A DNA stretch of 64,000 bases from Serratia quinivorans (lineage in GTDB: Bacteria; Pseudomonadota; Gammaproteobacteria; Enterobacterales; Enterobacteriaceae). The position numbers were made by a program, and so were the translations under genes. Below, one piece after another: positions 45,771-54,510 of this stretch. Numbering within the stretch: the stretch's first letter is position 1; each line of letters opens with the position of its first letter. Under the pieces are notes generated by a model that searched no databases, had not been told where the DNA came from, and worked only from the letters and a program-made list of their open reading frames with translations. Location: contig UGYN01000002.1 of NCBI GenBank assembly GCA_900457075.1, positions 806,001 to 870,000 of the forward strand, in the 5' to 3' direction.

Positions 45771-46764
45771 ATTTAGCCAGGATGCTTACCCACATCGGGC
45801 CTTTACCCACCGGGTACCTTGCCAGCGTGGTCAGCTTGCCGCTGGCCTGATCAATCTCATACACCCCGATATGACCGGACTTCTGGCCGGACGAAATCAC
45901 AAAGCGGCCGCTGTGGTCAATATTGAAGCCGCGCGGCTGCTCTTCGGTCGGATGATAACCGACCACCGACAAGGTACTGCCATCTTCGGACACGCTGAAA
46001 ATAGTCAGGATACTGGCGGTACGGTCACTGGTGTACAGGAAGCGGCCGTTCGGCGTGATATGAATATCCGCCGCCCAGCGGGTACCGTTGAAATCGGCCG
46101 GCATGATATCCAGCGTTTGCACCAGAGTATATTTGCCGCCGTTTTCGCTGATGGTGAACACGTCTACCGTGCCATCGAGCTCATTCACGCAGTAAGCATA
46201 TTTGTCGTTATGGTGGAATGCCATATGACGCGGGCCTGCGCCGCTGGCCGTCGTCACGGCTTCCTGGGCGTGCGGCGTCAGTTCACCTTGCAGATCCAGA
46301 TTAAACAGGCGGATGCGATCTTCTTTCAGACAAGGCACCAGCAACAGTTGATTGGTCGGATCGATATTGGCCGAATGCGGCGCGGTCAAACCGTCGATCT
46401 GCTGGATAGGTGCTACCACCACGCCGTCATGGCCGATAGGGCTAACGCTGGCACAGTTACCGCTGTAAGAAGCGGAAAACAGATAGCGCCCCTGCAAATC
46501 GGTAGAAATATGGGTTGGGCTACCTGGCAGCGGCGCCATACCGGCCTGTTGCAGTGTGCCGTCCGCCTCAATGCGATAGCTGACAATACCGAAAGCCGGG
46601 CGCACACCCACGTACAGATGCGTTCTGTCCGGGTGGATCGCCATCGGTTGCACCTGCCCCGGGGCCTCGACGGTCTGCAGCAACTCTAACGCACCCGCGT
46701 CGCTTAACTGCCATACGTGAATTTGTTGGCTTTCCGGGCTGGCGACATAAACGATTTGCTTCAT
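45769..46764 (-). CDS. pgl: 6-phosphogluconolactonase Pgl (YbhE type)
   Basis: 331 residues from the ATG at 46764, which has a near-perfect AAGGAG 5 nt upstream. Seven-bladed propeller pattern with repeats such as [34 protein letters not shown] and GARHMAFH-like [15 protein letters not shown]. It hydrolyses 6-phosphogluconolactone in the pentose phosphate pathway. It is divergent from ybhA, as in E. coli. Confidence 0.96.
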   Translation of the reverse strand: MKQIVYVASPESQQIHVWQLSDAGALELLQTVEAPGQVQPMAIHPDRTHLYVGVRPAFGIVSYRIEADGTLQQAGMAPLPGSPTHISTDLQGRYLFSASYSGNCASVSPIGHDGVVVAPIQQIDGLTAPHSANIDPTNQLLLVPCLKEDRIRLFNLDLQGELTPHAQEAVTTASGAGPRHMAFHHNDKYAYCVNELDGTVDVFTISENGGKYTLVQTLDIMPADFNGTRWAADIHITPNGRFLYTSDRTASILTIFSVSEDGSTLSVVGYHPTEEQPRGFNIDHSGRFVISSGQKSGHIGVYEIDQASGKLTTLARYPVGKGPMWVSILAK

Positions 46765-46931
46765 GAATTCTCCTTGCATAGGGTAAAAGAGAAACCGGTT
46801 TCAGGTTTTTCGGTTTCCCCTAGCTTACCTCACATCCGTGACGCGTTGCAGATGAAATCTGTGCGGTTTTATCCGTTGCTTATCCGGTGTACCATCAGTT
46901 TAATTTTGTTGCTAACTATAATGAGATCCCT

Positions 46932-47756
46932 ATGAGCTACCGCGTCATTGCCCTCGATCTGGATGGCACCTTGCTGGACAACCAAAAACGCATTTTACCG
47001 CAGTCGCTGGCAGCCCTGGCCCAGGCGCGTGCCGCCGGCGTCAAAGTAGTGGTAGTCACCGGTCGCCATCATGTGGCGATCCACCCGTTCTATCAGGCGC
47101 TGGAGATAGACACCCCGGCAATCTGCTGTAACGGCACCTATTTGTATGACTTCCAGCAGAAAAAAGTGCTGGCGGCCGATCCGCTGGAAAAAGCTCAGGC
47201 CAAGCTGGTGTTGCAGATGCTGAAACAAAGCGACATTCATGGCCTGATGTACGTGGACGACGCCATGCTGTATCAGGAGCCGAGCGGCCACGTCACCCGT
47301 TCATTGGCCTGGGCAGAAACCCTGCCGCCGGCGCAACGCCCAACGCTGTTGCAGGTCAACAGCCTGGCTCAGGCAGCCGATGAGGCGCAGTCAATCTGGA
47401 AGTTCGCCACCTCGCACGCCGATATTCCTGCACTGCGCCGCTTCGCCGAAACGGTAGAAAAAGAGCTGGGGCTGGCCTGCGAATGGTCGTGGCACGATCA
47501 GGTCGATATTGCCAAAGGCGGCAACAGCAAAGGGAAACGCCTGCAGCAGTGGGTGGAGTCACAGGGTTTAAGCATGAGCCAGGTGGTGGCCTTCGGGGAT
47601 AACTACAACGATCTCAGCATGCTGGAAGCGGTAGGCCTGGGTGTCGCCATGGGCAACGCCGATGACGCCATCAAACAACGCGCCGATCTGGTGATTGCCG
47701 ATCACCTGCAGCCGGGCATTGCCGAAGTCATCCGCACTCGAGTCCTGGGTCAGTAA
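46932..47756 (+). CDS. ybhA: HAD-superfamily phosphatase YbhA
   Basis: 274 residues from the ATG at 46932 (MSYRVIALDLDGTLLDNQKR). Motif I DLDGT, motif II VVTGR, motif III KGNSKGKRLQQW and motif IV AFGDNYNDLSMLEAVGLGVAMGNA are complete, with a Cof-type cap. E. coli YbhA dephosphorylates pyridoxal phosphate and sugar phosphates. A terminator hairpin follows. Confidence 0.94.
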   Translation: MSYRVIALDLDGTLLDNQKRILPQSLAALAQARAAGVKVVVVTGRHHVAIHPFYQALEIDTPAICCNGTYLYDFQQKKVLAADPLEKAQAKLVLQMLKQSDIHGLMYVDDAMLYQEPSGHVTRSLAWAETLPPAQRPTLLQVNSLAQAADEAQSIWKFATSHADIPALRRFAETVEKELGLACEWSWHDQVDIAKGGNSKGKRLQQWVESQGLSMSQVVAFGDNYNDLSMLEAVGLGVAMGNADDAIKQRADLVIADHLQPGIAEVIRTRVLGQ

Positions 47757-47763
47757 TGCCATT

Positions 47764-47783
47764 GCCCTCCCTGCCGGGAGGGC
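47764..47783. terminator. Bidirectional hairpin between ybhA and modC
   Basis: GCCCTCCC-TGCC-GGGAGGGC in the 32-bp gap between converging genes. Confidence 0.7.
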
Positions 47784-47788
47784 CGAAT

Positions 47789-48856
47789 TCAACGCGCCTC
47801 GCGGCTGATTGACACGCTTTTGACCTGCGCATACAGCCACTGCCCCGGCCGGATCGCCAGTTCGTCTCGTGCCCACGGCGTAATACGCGCCCAGAGTACG
47901 CTTTCTCCTACCGCCAGTTTCACCTCCACCTGCCCATCAACCTCCAGGCACTCGGTCACCCTGGCCGGCAAGACGTTGCGGATACTGCTGTTGACCGGCG
48001 GTTGCAATACCAGCGAAACATCGGCCGCGTTGATGCGGATACGCAGTTGGGCACCCAGGGCGGCGTCGACGCCGCTGACCCACAAACGTTGGTCGCCCAA
48101 CGCCAACGCCGTCATCGCATAACGCTGGTGATGTTCAATCACGCTGACGCGCAGCACGCTGCTTTGATCCTCTCGCTGCAACCAGGGCCGCAACGCGCTG
48201 CTGGCCCACACCTCCTCCAGCCCGCCGAAGGCCCTCACCTGGCCGTTATCCAGCACCATCACCTGCTCCGCCAGGCGCAGAATTTCGTCCATGCTGTGGC
48301 TGACGTAGAGAATGGGGATATTAACGTCCTGCGCCAACCGTTCCAGATAGGGCAACAGCTCGCGCTTGCGCGGCAGGTCCAGCGAGGCCAGCGGCTCGTC
48401 CATCAACAGCAACTCCGGCGCGGTCAGCAGGGCGCGACCAATCGCCACCCGCTGTTTTTCGCCACCGGACAGCGTCAACGGCAGACGATTAAGCAACGGA
48501 CCGATGCCCAGCAGCTCGACAATGCTGTCAAACTGCGCGCGCATACCGGCCGCCATACCGTATTGCAGGTTGCCGCGCACCCGGTAATGCGGGAACAGAC
48601 GCGCGTCCTGAAACACATAGCCAATACGACGTTTTTCCGGCGGCAGGCACAGGCCACGTTCGGTATCCACCAGCGTGCGGCCATTGAGCACGATCCGCCC
48701 CTGTTGCAAGCGCGTCAGGCCGCCGATGGCGTTGATTAGGGAGGTTTTACCGGCGCCGGACAGGCCAAAAATCGCGGTAATGCCCTGAGCAGGCAGATCG
48801 GCGCGCACATTGAGGTTCAGGTCGCCAAGGCATTGGGAAAAATCCAGCTCCAACAT
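47789..48856 (-). CDS. modC: Molybdate ABC transporter ATPase ModC
   Basis: 355 residues. Walker [12 protein letters not shown], signature [17 protein letters not shown], Walker [12 protein letters not shown], then a C-terminal TOBE domain ([28 protein letters not shown]) that senses molybdate. The start directly follows the modB stop. Confidence 0.97.
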   Translation of the reverse strand: MLELDFSQCLGDLNLNVRADLPAQGITAIFGLSGAGKTSLINAIGGLTRLQQGRIVLNGRTLVDTERGLCLPPEKRRIGYVFQDARLFPHYRVRGNLQYGMAAGMRAQFDSIVELLGIGPLLNRLPLTLSGGEKQRVAIGRALLTAPELLLMDEPLASLDLPRKRELLPYLERLAQDVNIPILYVSHSMDEILRLAEQVMVLDNGQVRAFGGLEEVWASSALRPWLQREDQSSVLRVSVIEHHQRYAMTALALGDQRLWVSGVDAALGAQLRIRINAADVSLVLQPPVNSSIRNVLPARVTECLEVDGQVEVKLAVGESVLWARITPWARDELAIRPGQWLYAQVKSVSISREAR

Positions 48857-49546
48857 TTATACGCCCATCCGTTTGCGTCCCCAGCGGGCCAGCCACTCGG
48901 AAACCATCAGTGAAACCAGTGACAGCACAATAGCAATCACGCACAGGCGTGCGGCGGCGGATTCCGCCCCCGGCGTTTCAATCAGGGTATACATTGCCGA
49001 CGGGATGGTACGCGTCTCGCCGGGAATATTGGAAACAAAGGTAATGGTGGCGCCGAACTCACCCAGCGAACGGGCAAAACCCAGCACCACGCCGACGATC
49101 AATCCCGGTAACGAAAGCGGCAAGGTAATGGTGAAAAACACCCGCCATGGGTTGGCACCAAGAGTACGGGCAGCCTGCTCCAGACGGGTATCTACCGCCT
49201 CCAGCGCCAGCCGGATGGCGCGTACCATCAGCGGAAACGCCATCACTGCGGAAGCCAGCGCGGCACCGCGCCAGCTAAAACTGAAACTGAAACCGAACCA
49301 GTCATACAGCCATTCACCGACCGCGCCGCGCCGCCCCATGGAGATCAGCAATAAATAGCCCACCACCACCGGCGGCAGCACCAGCGGCAGGTGAATAATA
49401 CCGTCCAGCAGCGACTTGCCGGGAAACTGACAGCGGACCAACACCCAGGCCATCAGAATGCCAAAAGGTAAGCTGAACACCACCGCCACGCAGGACACTT
49501 TCAGGCTCAGCTCAACCGCCTGCCACTCGTACTCGCTCAAAATCAT
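48857..49546 (-). CDS. modB: Molybdate ABC transporter permease ModB
   Basis: 229 residues, five or six transmembrane helices. SLPFGILMAWVLVRCQFPGK near the start and the coupling EAA loop EAARTLGANPWRVFFTITLPLSLPG-like segment (AARTLGANPWRVFFTITLPL) are present. The start overlaps the modA stop by 4 bp. Confidence 0.97.
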   Translation of the reverse strand: MILSEYEWQAVELSLKVSCVAVVFSLPFGILMAWVLVRCQFPGKSLLDGIIHLPLVLPPVVVGYLLLISMGRRGAVGEWLYDWFGFSFSFSWRGAALASAVMAFPLMVRAIRLALEAVDTRLEQAARTLGANPWRVFFTITLPLSLPGLIVGVVLGFARSLGEFGATITFVSNIPGETRTIPSAMYTLIETPGAESAAARLCVIAIVLSLVSLMVSEWLARWGRKRMGV

Positions 49547-50316
49547 TTACGCGGGGAGAATCCATAATGTTTGAAAATAGCCGCCGCTTCCGGGCTCTTC
49601 AGGTAGCTGTAGAACGCGCTGACGGCCGGTGTCTGATGGCCTTTAACGATAGCCATCGGGTATTCAACCGGTTTGTGGCTGTCTTCCGGGAAAATAGCCA
49701 CTACGCTGACTTTATCACTGGCCACCGCGTCTGAGCCATAAACAATGCCCAGCGGCGCTTCACCACGCTCTACCAGAGTCATGGCACTGCGTACGTTGTT
49801 GGCACGCGCCAGTTTAGGCTCCAGGGCTGTCCAGGCCCCCAGATTTTGCAGTGCTTCCTTGGCGTAGATACCGGCCGGTACGTGATCCGGGTCGCCCACC
49901 GACAGCCGGCCGCCATTGAGTAATTTCGTCCAGTCTGTCTGCTTATCGAGCGTGATTTTAGCCTGTTTGGCATCTTTGGCGGCGATCAGCACCAATTCGT
50001 TACCCAGTAAGGTATAGCGGGTATCTTTAACCATCTGCTGTTTGTCGATGGCATAATCCATCCACTGCTGATCGGCGGAGATGAACAAATCGGCCGGAGC
50101 GCCCTGCTCTATCTGGCGTGCCAGCGTGGAAGAGGAAGCGAATGAAGAAACGACCTGAACATCCTTGCCCTTCTGATACTGGGTCGCGATGTCCTGCAAG
50201 GCATTAGTCAACGACGCTGCCGCAAAAACGGTCACTTTTTCCGCCGCAGAAGCCTGCATAACCATACCGGACATCAATACGATACCGCCGACCCACTTGG
50301 TCCATTGCTGTTTCAT
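49543..50316 (-). CDS. modA: Molybdate-binding periplasmic protein ModA
   Basis: 257 residues with a signal peptide ending MVMQASAAEK. VFAAASLTNALQDIATQYQ and SFASSSTLARQIEQGAPADLFISADQQWMDY form the oxyanion site (Ser residues); VERGEAPLGIVYGSDA follows. First gene of modABC; exports to periplasm and binds molybdate or tungstate. Confidence 0.97.
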   Translation of the reverse strand: MKQQWTKWVGGIVLMSGMVMQASAAEKVTVFAAASLTNALQDIATQYQKGKDVQVVSSFASSSTLARQIEQGAPADLFISADQQWMDYAIDKQQMVKDTRYTLLGNELVLIAAKDAKQAKITLDKQTDWTKLLNGGRLSVGDPDHVPAGIYAKEALQNLGAWTALEPKLARANNVRSAMTLVERGEAPLGIVYGSDAVASDKVSVVAIFPEDSHKPVEYPMAIVKGHQTPAVSAFYSYLKSPEAAAIFKHYGFSPRK

Positions 50317-50352
50317 TGTTTTCTCCGCAAGTTAACGTGCATTATCACTCTT

Positions 50353-50376
50353 CGTTATATAAAAAATAATATAACG
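50353..50376. promoter_or_regulatory. ModE operator in the modA promoter
   Basis: CGTTATAT and ATATAACG are perfect inverted halves separated by 8 bp (A-rich), the classical ModE box, 37 bp before the modA start. Molybdate-bound ModE would repress modABC here. Confidence 0.92.
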
Positions 50377-50457
50377 TCACGCAGAAGCTTGTCATGCGGT
50401 TTATCGGCACGGTGGGAGATAACTTGAGAAACACCCACCGAACGATGCCGGCGGGTA

Positions 50458-50583
50458 TATACCCGTCATCTTTCAAGCTGCAGCGTTGTTATCTGCACTT
50501 GCTCCCCCCAGTAACTTACTCGAGTAAGCGCCTGGGGATGAGCAAGCTGGTCGCCTAGCTGCAACTTGAAAGCTATAGGGTAT
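50458..50583. repeat. ERIC element 4 (between modA promoter and acrZ)
   Basis: About 126 bp bounded by ATACCC and GGGTAT, with the core ACTTACTCGAGTAAGCGCCT and CTGGGGATGAGC; orientation opposite to elements 1 and 2. Confidence 0.9.
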
Positions 50584-50602
50584 TAATAGAGGAAAGGTGG
50601 TG

Positions 50603-50746
50603 CTAGGTGCGGTTCTCTTTAGAATGACCCACTTTGGAGAAGACGTTGAACACCTCACCCAAACCGTAGATCAAACCGAGGATGATGGCCATGACAATCG
50701 GCACCATCACTACGGCGAACAGCAAACTTATCAATAATTCCATCAT
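50603..50746 (-). CDS. acrZ: AcrAB-TolC efflux accessory peptide AcrZ
   Basis: 47 residues from MMELLISLL. The single helix [20 protein letters not shown], then [13 protein letters not shown], are nearly identical to E. coli AcrZ (YbhT). It binds AcrB in the inner membrane and widens drug export. GTGAGG precedes the ATG at 50746; the adjacent second ATG is equally possible. Position next to modA is as in E. coli. Confidence 0.95.
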   Translation of the reverse strand: MMELLISLLFAVVMVPIVMAIILGLIYGLGEVFNVFSKVGHSKENRT

Positions 50747-50914
50747 GGTAGCCTCACTTAACTGCCATTGAGCGGTAATGAACACCGCCACGTAATCTTT
50801 ACTTTAAACCAAAATACACACTAAAACGTGGTTATTTTAAAGACCGTACGAAATTTGTAACCGGCCAAACGTGCCATTTGTGCCGAACGGCCTAATCCTT
50901 ACGATCAATGAACA

Positions 50915-51700
50915 CTATTGGGCAGGGTAATAGATCAGTGGTGCAACATACTTCTCGACCGTCGCCAGCCGAGCCTCCACACCATATACCTGGTCAATAA
51001 CCTCCGGCGTTAACACCTCCCTCGGTGAGCCAAATGCGTGCATATTCCCCTGCTTTAACAGCATCAGACGGTCGCAGTAACAGGCCGCCAAATTCAGGTC
51101 GTGCAGTGACACCACCACGCTGATGCCCAGACGTCGCAGTAAGGCCATAAACTGTTGCTGGTGAGCAATATCAAGATGATTGGCAGGCTCATCCAGCAGC
51201 AACCACGGGGTTTGCTGTGCCAGTGCCCGCGCCAAATGAACCCGCTGTTGCTCGCCACCGGACAATTGATGCCATTCCCGTTCGGCAAGCCGCGAAATGC
51301 CCACTTGCTCCATCGCCAGCCCGGCAATGCGGTAGTCTTCTGCACTAAACCCCGCCCAGCGGCTGGCGTAAACCAGGCGCCCGAGCAGCACCACGTCTTT
51401 AACCGGTATAGCAAACGCACCCGGCCCGGACTGTTCGAGGAAAGTCATACTTTTGGCACGTTCACGCCCTGGCAGGCTGGCAATGTCGGTATCTTGCAGA
51501 TAAACCCGCCCGTGCGCCGGAGGGATCAATCCCGCCAACAGTTTAAGTAAGGTGGATTTTCCGCTGCCGTTGACGCCAAGCACGCCGGTAATTTCGCCGG
51601 GACGGGCATGGAAGCTAAGGTTATCCAATATCCTTTTCTCCGGTGTAGACCAGCCCAACCGTTCGGCACGCAGCCCCGGTAAACCCTTTTCAGCCGTCAT
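50915..51700 (-). CDS. Metal-chelate ABC transporter ATPase (FecE/BtuD-like)
   Basis: 261 residues. Walker A GVNGSGKSTLL, signature QLSGGEQQRVHLARAL, Walker B WLLLDEPANHLD, and VVVSLHDLNLAACYCDRLMLL are typical of siderophore/cobalamin importers. It starts by ATGA overlap with the permease and ends the leftward cassette. Confidence 0.93.
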   Translation of the reverse strand: MTAEKGLPGLRAERLGWSTPEKRILDNLSFHARPGEITGVLGVNGSGKSTLLKLLAGLIPPAHGRVYLQDTDIASLPGRERAKSMTFLEQSGPGAFAIPVKDVVLLGRLVYASRWAGFSAEDYRIAGLAMEQVGISRLAEREWHQLSGGEQQRVHLARALAQQTPWLLLDEPANHLDIAHQQQFMALLRRLGISVVVSLHDLNLAACYCDRLMLLKQGNMHAFGSPREVLTPEVIDQVYGVEARLATVEKYVAPLIYYPAQ

Positions 51701-52743
51701 GCGTTTATTTTCCGATACAGCAATGCCAGAAAAATCGGTACGCCCAACAATGCCGTCAATACCCCCACCGGCAGCTCACGCGGCGCGAACAGGGTTCTGG
51801 CCAGAGTATCGGCCGCTACGGCAAACAGTGCGCCGCACAATGCGCTGGCCGGCAGCAGTACCCGATGGCGTGGCCCAACCAACAGCCTGGCGACATGCGG
51901 CACCGTCAGGCCGATAAACCCCACCGCGCCGCTGAACGCGACAATAACGGCAGTCAGCGCCATAGTGATGGCATACAACAACAGCTTCAGCGGTGCCACC
52001 GCCACCCCCAAAGAGGCTGCCGTCAGGCCGCCGAAGGCCAGGGCATCCAGTTCCCCCGCTCTCATCCAGCAAACCAGCAACGCCAGCGCCAGCAGCAGCG
52101 CAACCAAACCGACCTGCGGCCAGCGAGCGTCACTGAAGGATCCCAACAGCCAGAACATCACGCCGCGGGTGGCATTGGCATCCGCCTGCCACAGGGTAAT
52201 CAGCGAGGTCAGGGCTGAAAGCAACTGCGTGACAGCCACCCCGGCCAGAATAAACAGCGTTGATTCCGCCTGCAGGGACCGCCCGGCAAGCAGCAAAACC
52301 AGCGCAAATGCCCCGGCCGCCCCGAGAAACGCCCCACCGGGTACCGACAGCAAGCCACCACCCAGTCCCAACACCAGAACCAACACCGCCCCCACCCCGG
52401 CCCCAGAGGAAATCCCCAGCACCCAGGGATCGGCCAACGGGTTACGCGTCAGTGACTGCAAAATAGTGCCGGCCAGTGCCAGCCCGGCACCCGCCACCGC
52501 CGCCAGTAAGGCTCTCGGCATTCTCAGTGACCAAATGATTCGTTGATAAACCTCGGTGTTTTCCTGGGCATTAGCGCCACCGGGGTCAGATAAAATATGC
52601 CACGCGTCATGCAGCGATATTGGTGCCGGTCCGTACAGCGAAGCGCCCAGCAAAAACAGCAGCAACGCCAGGATCAGCAATAACAGCCAGCCCCCGGAGC
52701 GCCCCGGCAGCAGAGTAAAATGGCGGCGTACAGACCCGTCCAT
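51697..52743 (-). CDS. Metal-chelate ABC transporter permease (FecCD family)
   Basis: 348 residues from the ATG at 52743. About ten transmembrane helices; RLPRALLAAVAGAGLALAGT-like RMPRALLAAVAGAGLALAGT and NPLADPWVLGISSGAGVGAV are the FecCD hallmarks, and GFIGLTVPHVARLLVGPRHR contains the ATPase-coupling loop. A single permease gene suggests a homodimer, as for BtuC. Confidence 0.93.
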   Translation of the reverse strand: MDGSVRRHFTLLPGRSGGWLLLLILALLLFLLGASLYGPAPISLHDAWHILSDPGGANAQENTEVYQRIIWSLRMPRALLAAVAGAGLALAGTILQSLTRNPLADPWVLGISSGAGVGAVLVLVLGLGGGLLSVPGGAFLGAAGAFALVLLLAGRSLQAESTLFILAGVAVTQLLSALTSLITLWQADANATRGVMFWLLGSFSDARWPQVGLVALLLALALLVCWMRAGELDALAFGGLTAASLGVAVAPLKLLLYAITMALTAVIVAFSGAVGFIGLTVPHVARLLVGPRHRVLLPASALCGALFAVAADTLARTLFAPRELPVGVLTALLGVPIFLALLYRKINA

Positions 52744-52744
52744 G

Positions 52745-53500
52745 CTATTTCCAGCCTGCAATCACGTAGTCATCCAGCAACTGCCAGACCGGCCCCGCCT
52801 CGGTGAAACCCGCCTGCATCAAGCTGGCAACCTGAAAGTCCAGCGCGGTCGCCGGGGGATCGGCCGCCCGGCAAACAGGTTCTCGCGCGCTTGTCGATAT
52901 TGCGCCAGCTCCGGCAACTGCTGCACTTTGGCAAACCACCGATCCCAATCCTCAACACCGTTCTGCCAGGCCCGTTGTTGCGTCTGTTCGTCGTGCCGTT
53001 CAGCCAACGCTTTACTGCGCAGGTGCCGATGATCGTAACGCTGATGATCGGCGTTCAGAAAAATGCCGCCGTCAGGCAACAGTTCAGCGATATTGCCGGT
53101 ACAGAACCCCCAAATGCTCCGGCATGAGCCAGTGCAGCGCAGTGCTGGAAACCACCGCCTGCGGTGCCGGATCGTCGAGCGATGAAAGACAAGCGGGATC
53201 GGCAAGATCGGCCTGAATGATACGGATCCTGTCACCGTATTGCGCCAGTGCACCCCGCGCGATAGCCAGCAATAACGGATCGAGATCCACCGCCGTTACT
53301 CTGGCCTGTGGAAAGCGCTGAAGAATTCGCAGGCTAAGCGAACCTGGCCCACAGGCCAGATCCAGCACCTGAAAATCCTGGCCCACCGAGAGCTCCAGCA
53401 CGTCGAGCTGGGCATTGAAACGCGCCTCTCGCTCGGCGATGTAAGCGCCCTGTTGTTGATCCCACGAGGTCAGCAGTGAAGAGAATGATAACGAGGACAT
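52745..53500 (-). pseudogene. Class I SAM-dependent methyltransferase, two frameshifts (probably sequence error)
   Basis: About 250 residues. Motif I is VLDLACGPGSLSLRIL, then AVDLDPLLLAIARG and STALHWLMPEHLG, the layout of trans-aconitate-type methyltransferases. The frame shifts once near 53105 (before NIAELLPDGGIFLNADHQ) and again near 52860 (before DPPATALDFQVASLMQAGF); it then ends VWQLLDDYVIAGWK. It is embedded between the binding-protein and permease genes with 1-bp gaps, so it is part of the uptake cassette, perhaps modifying the imported ligand. Substrate unknown. Confidence 0.8.
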
Positions 53501-53501
53501 A

Positions 53502-54503
53502 TCAGGGTTCCTTATTGGGAGTGGGTAAACGTAAAGCCTGCTGCTGCAGACCCGTTATTAAACGGTGCAAGGACGCAACCGTGCGGGCTGAGGGATCCAG
53601 GTCATAGCCGGGCAAAATCACATAGTTTTTTTGCCGCACGGCACGCAGGGTGGCGGTCAGTGGGTGATGCTCTAAAAAATGGATTTTGTCTTTTGCGCTG
53701 TCGCCGAGCCCGCCACGAGGCAAATCGCCAAGCACAATCAGGTCGGGATCGCGGGCAGCAATGGTTTCCCAGGAAACGGTGGGCCAAAGCTCGGGCAGGT
53801 CGCCAAACAGGTTTTCGCTGCCCACCTGCTTGGTCAGCAATGCCGGTGCGCCGCAACATCCCGCCACATAAGGGGTTTGAGTGTCGGCATACCACCAGAG
53901 TATTCGTCGATGAGGGAGTGATGCCGCCTGCTGCCCCAGATCGCGCAGTTGAATTTGCAGCTGCTGAATTAAAGTTTCGGCGTCGCCGGAAACATCAAAA
54001 ATGCGGGCGATATCCCGCAGTTCGGCAAAAATGCCGTTAAAACTGGCCGATGAGCTTGCAGCACTTTGCTGACCTCCGCAGACATTAGGCGAGAGATAGG
54101 TGGCGATCCCCCACTCTGCCAGCCGATCGCGGCTGGGCGTTTCCGGGCTGTTGAACCAGTAATAGCTAGCCGAATAGATAAAATCCGGGTTCAACAACAG
54201 CAAGGGCTCCGCCGACGGTGGCGCAGTGGCCGACAGTTGGCTCAGTACCTTGCCCCATCCCGCTGGCGTCGGTGAAGGAGCCGTATCCCGCGCATAGTCA
54301 TAGCCGATAACTCCGACAATGTGCTGAGCCAACCCCAGAGCCAGCAGGTTTTCCAGCGCGGGGTTGGCGTACACCAGTATACGTTTCGGTACCGCCGGGT
54401 AATGGTGTTGTTGGCCACAGTTGTTGAACACAACAGCCCCGGCCTGCACCAGCGCACTAAACAGCAGCCCCAGTACCAGCAGCAGGTGAATTATCGGCTG
54501 CAT
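53502..54503 (-). CDS. Periplasmic binding protein for a metal chelate (BtuF/FecB fold)
   Basis: 333 residues with a signal peptide (IIHLLLVLGLLFSALVQAGA). VPKRILVYANPALENLLALGLAQHIVGVIG and LLLLNPDFIYSASYYWFN are the usual first-lobe features; ARDPDLIVLGDLPRGG and NYVILPGYDLDPSAR belong to the second. Extra Cys occur (NNCGQQ, NVCGGQQ, AGCCGAP), not usual for FecB. Begins 7 nt after the TonB receptor. Ligand unknown. Confidence 0.87.
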   Translation of the reverse strand: MQPIIHLLLVLGLLFSALVQAGAVVFNNCGQQHHYPAVPKRILVYANPALENLLALGLAQHIVGVIGYDYARDTAPSPTPAGWGKVLSQLSATAPPSAEPLLLLNPDFIYSASYYWFNSPETPSRDRLAEWGIATYLSPNVCGGQQSAASSSASFNGIFAELRDIARIFDVSGDAETLIQQLQIQLRDLGQQAASLPHRRILWWYADTQTPYVAGCCGAPALLTKQVGSENLFGDLPELWPTVSWETIAARDPDLIVLGDLPRGGLGDSAKDKIHFLEHHPLTATLRAVRQKNYVILPGYDLDPSARTVASLHRLITGLQQQALRLPTPNKEP

Positions 54504-54510
54504 GGCGCTA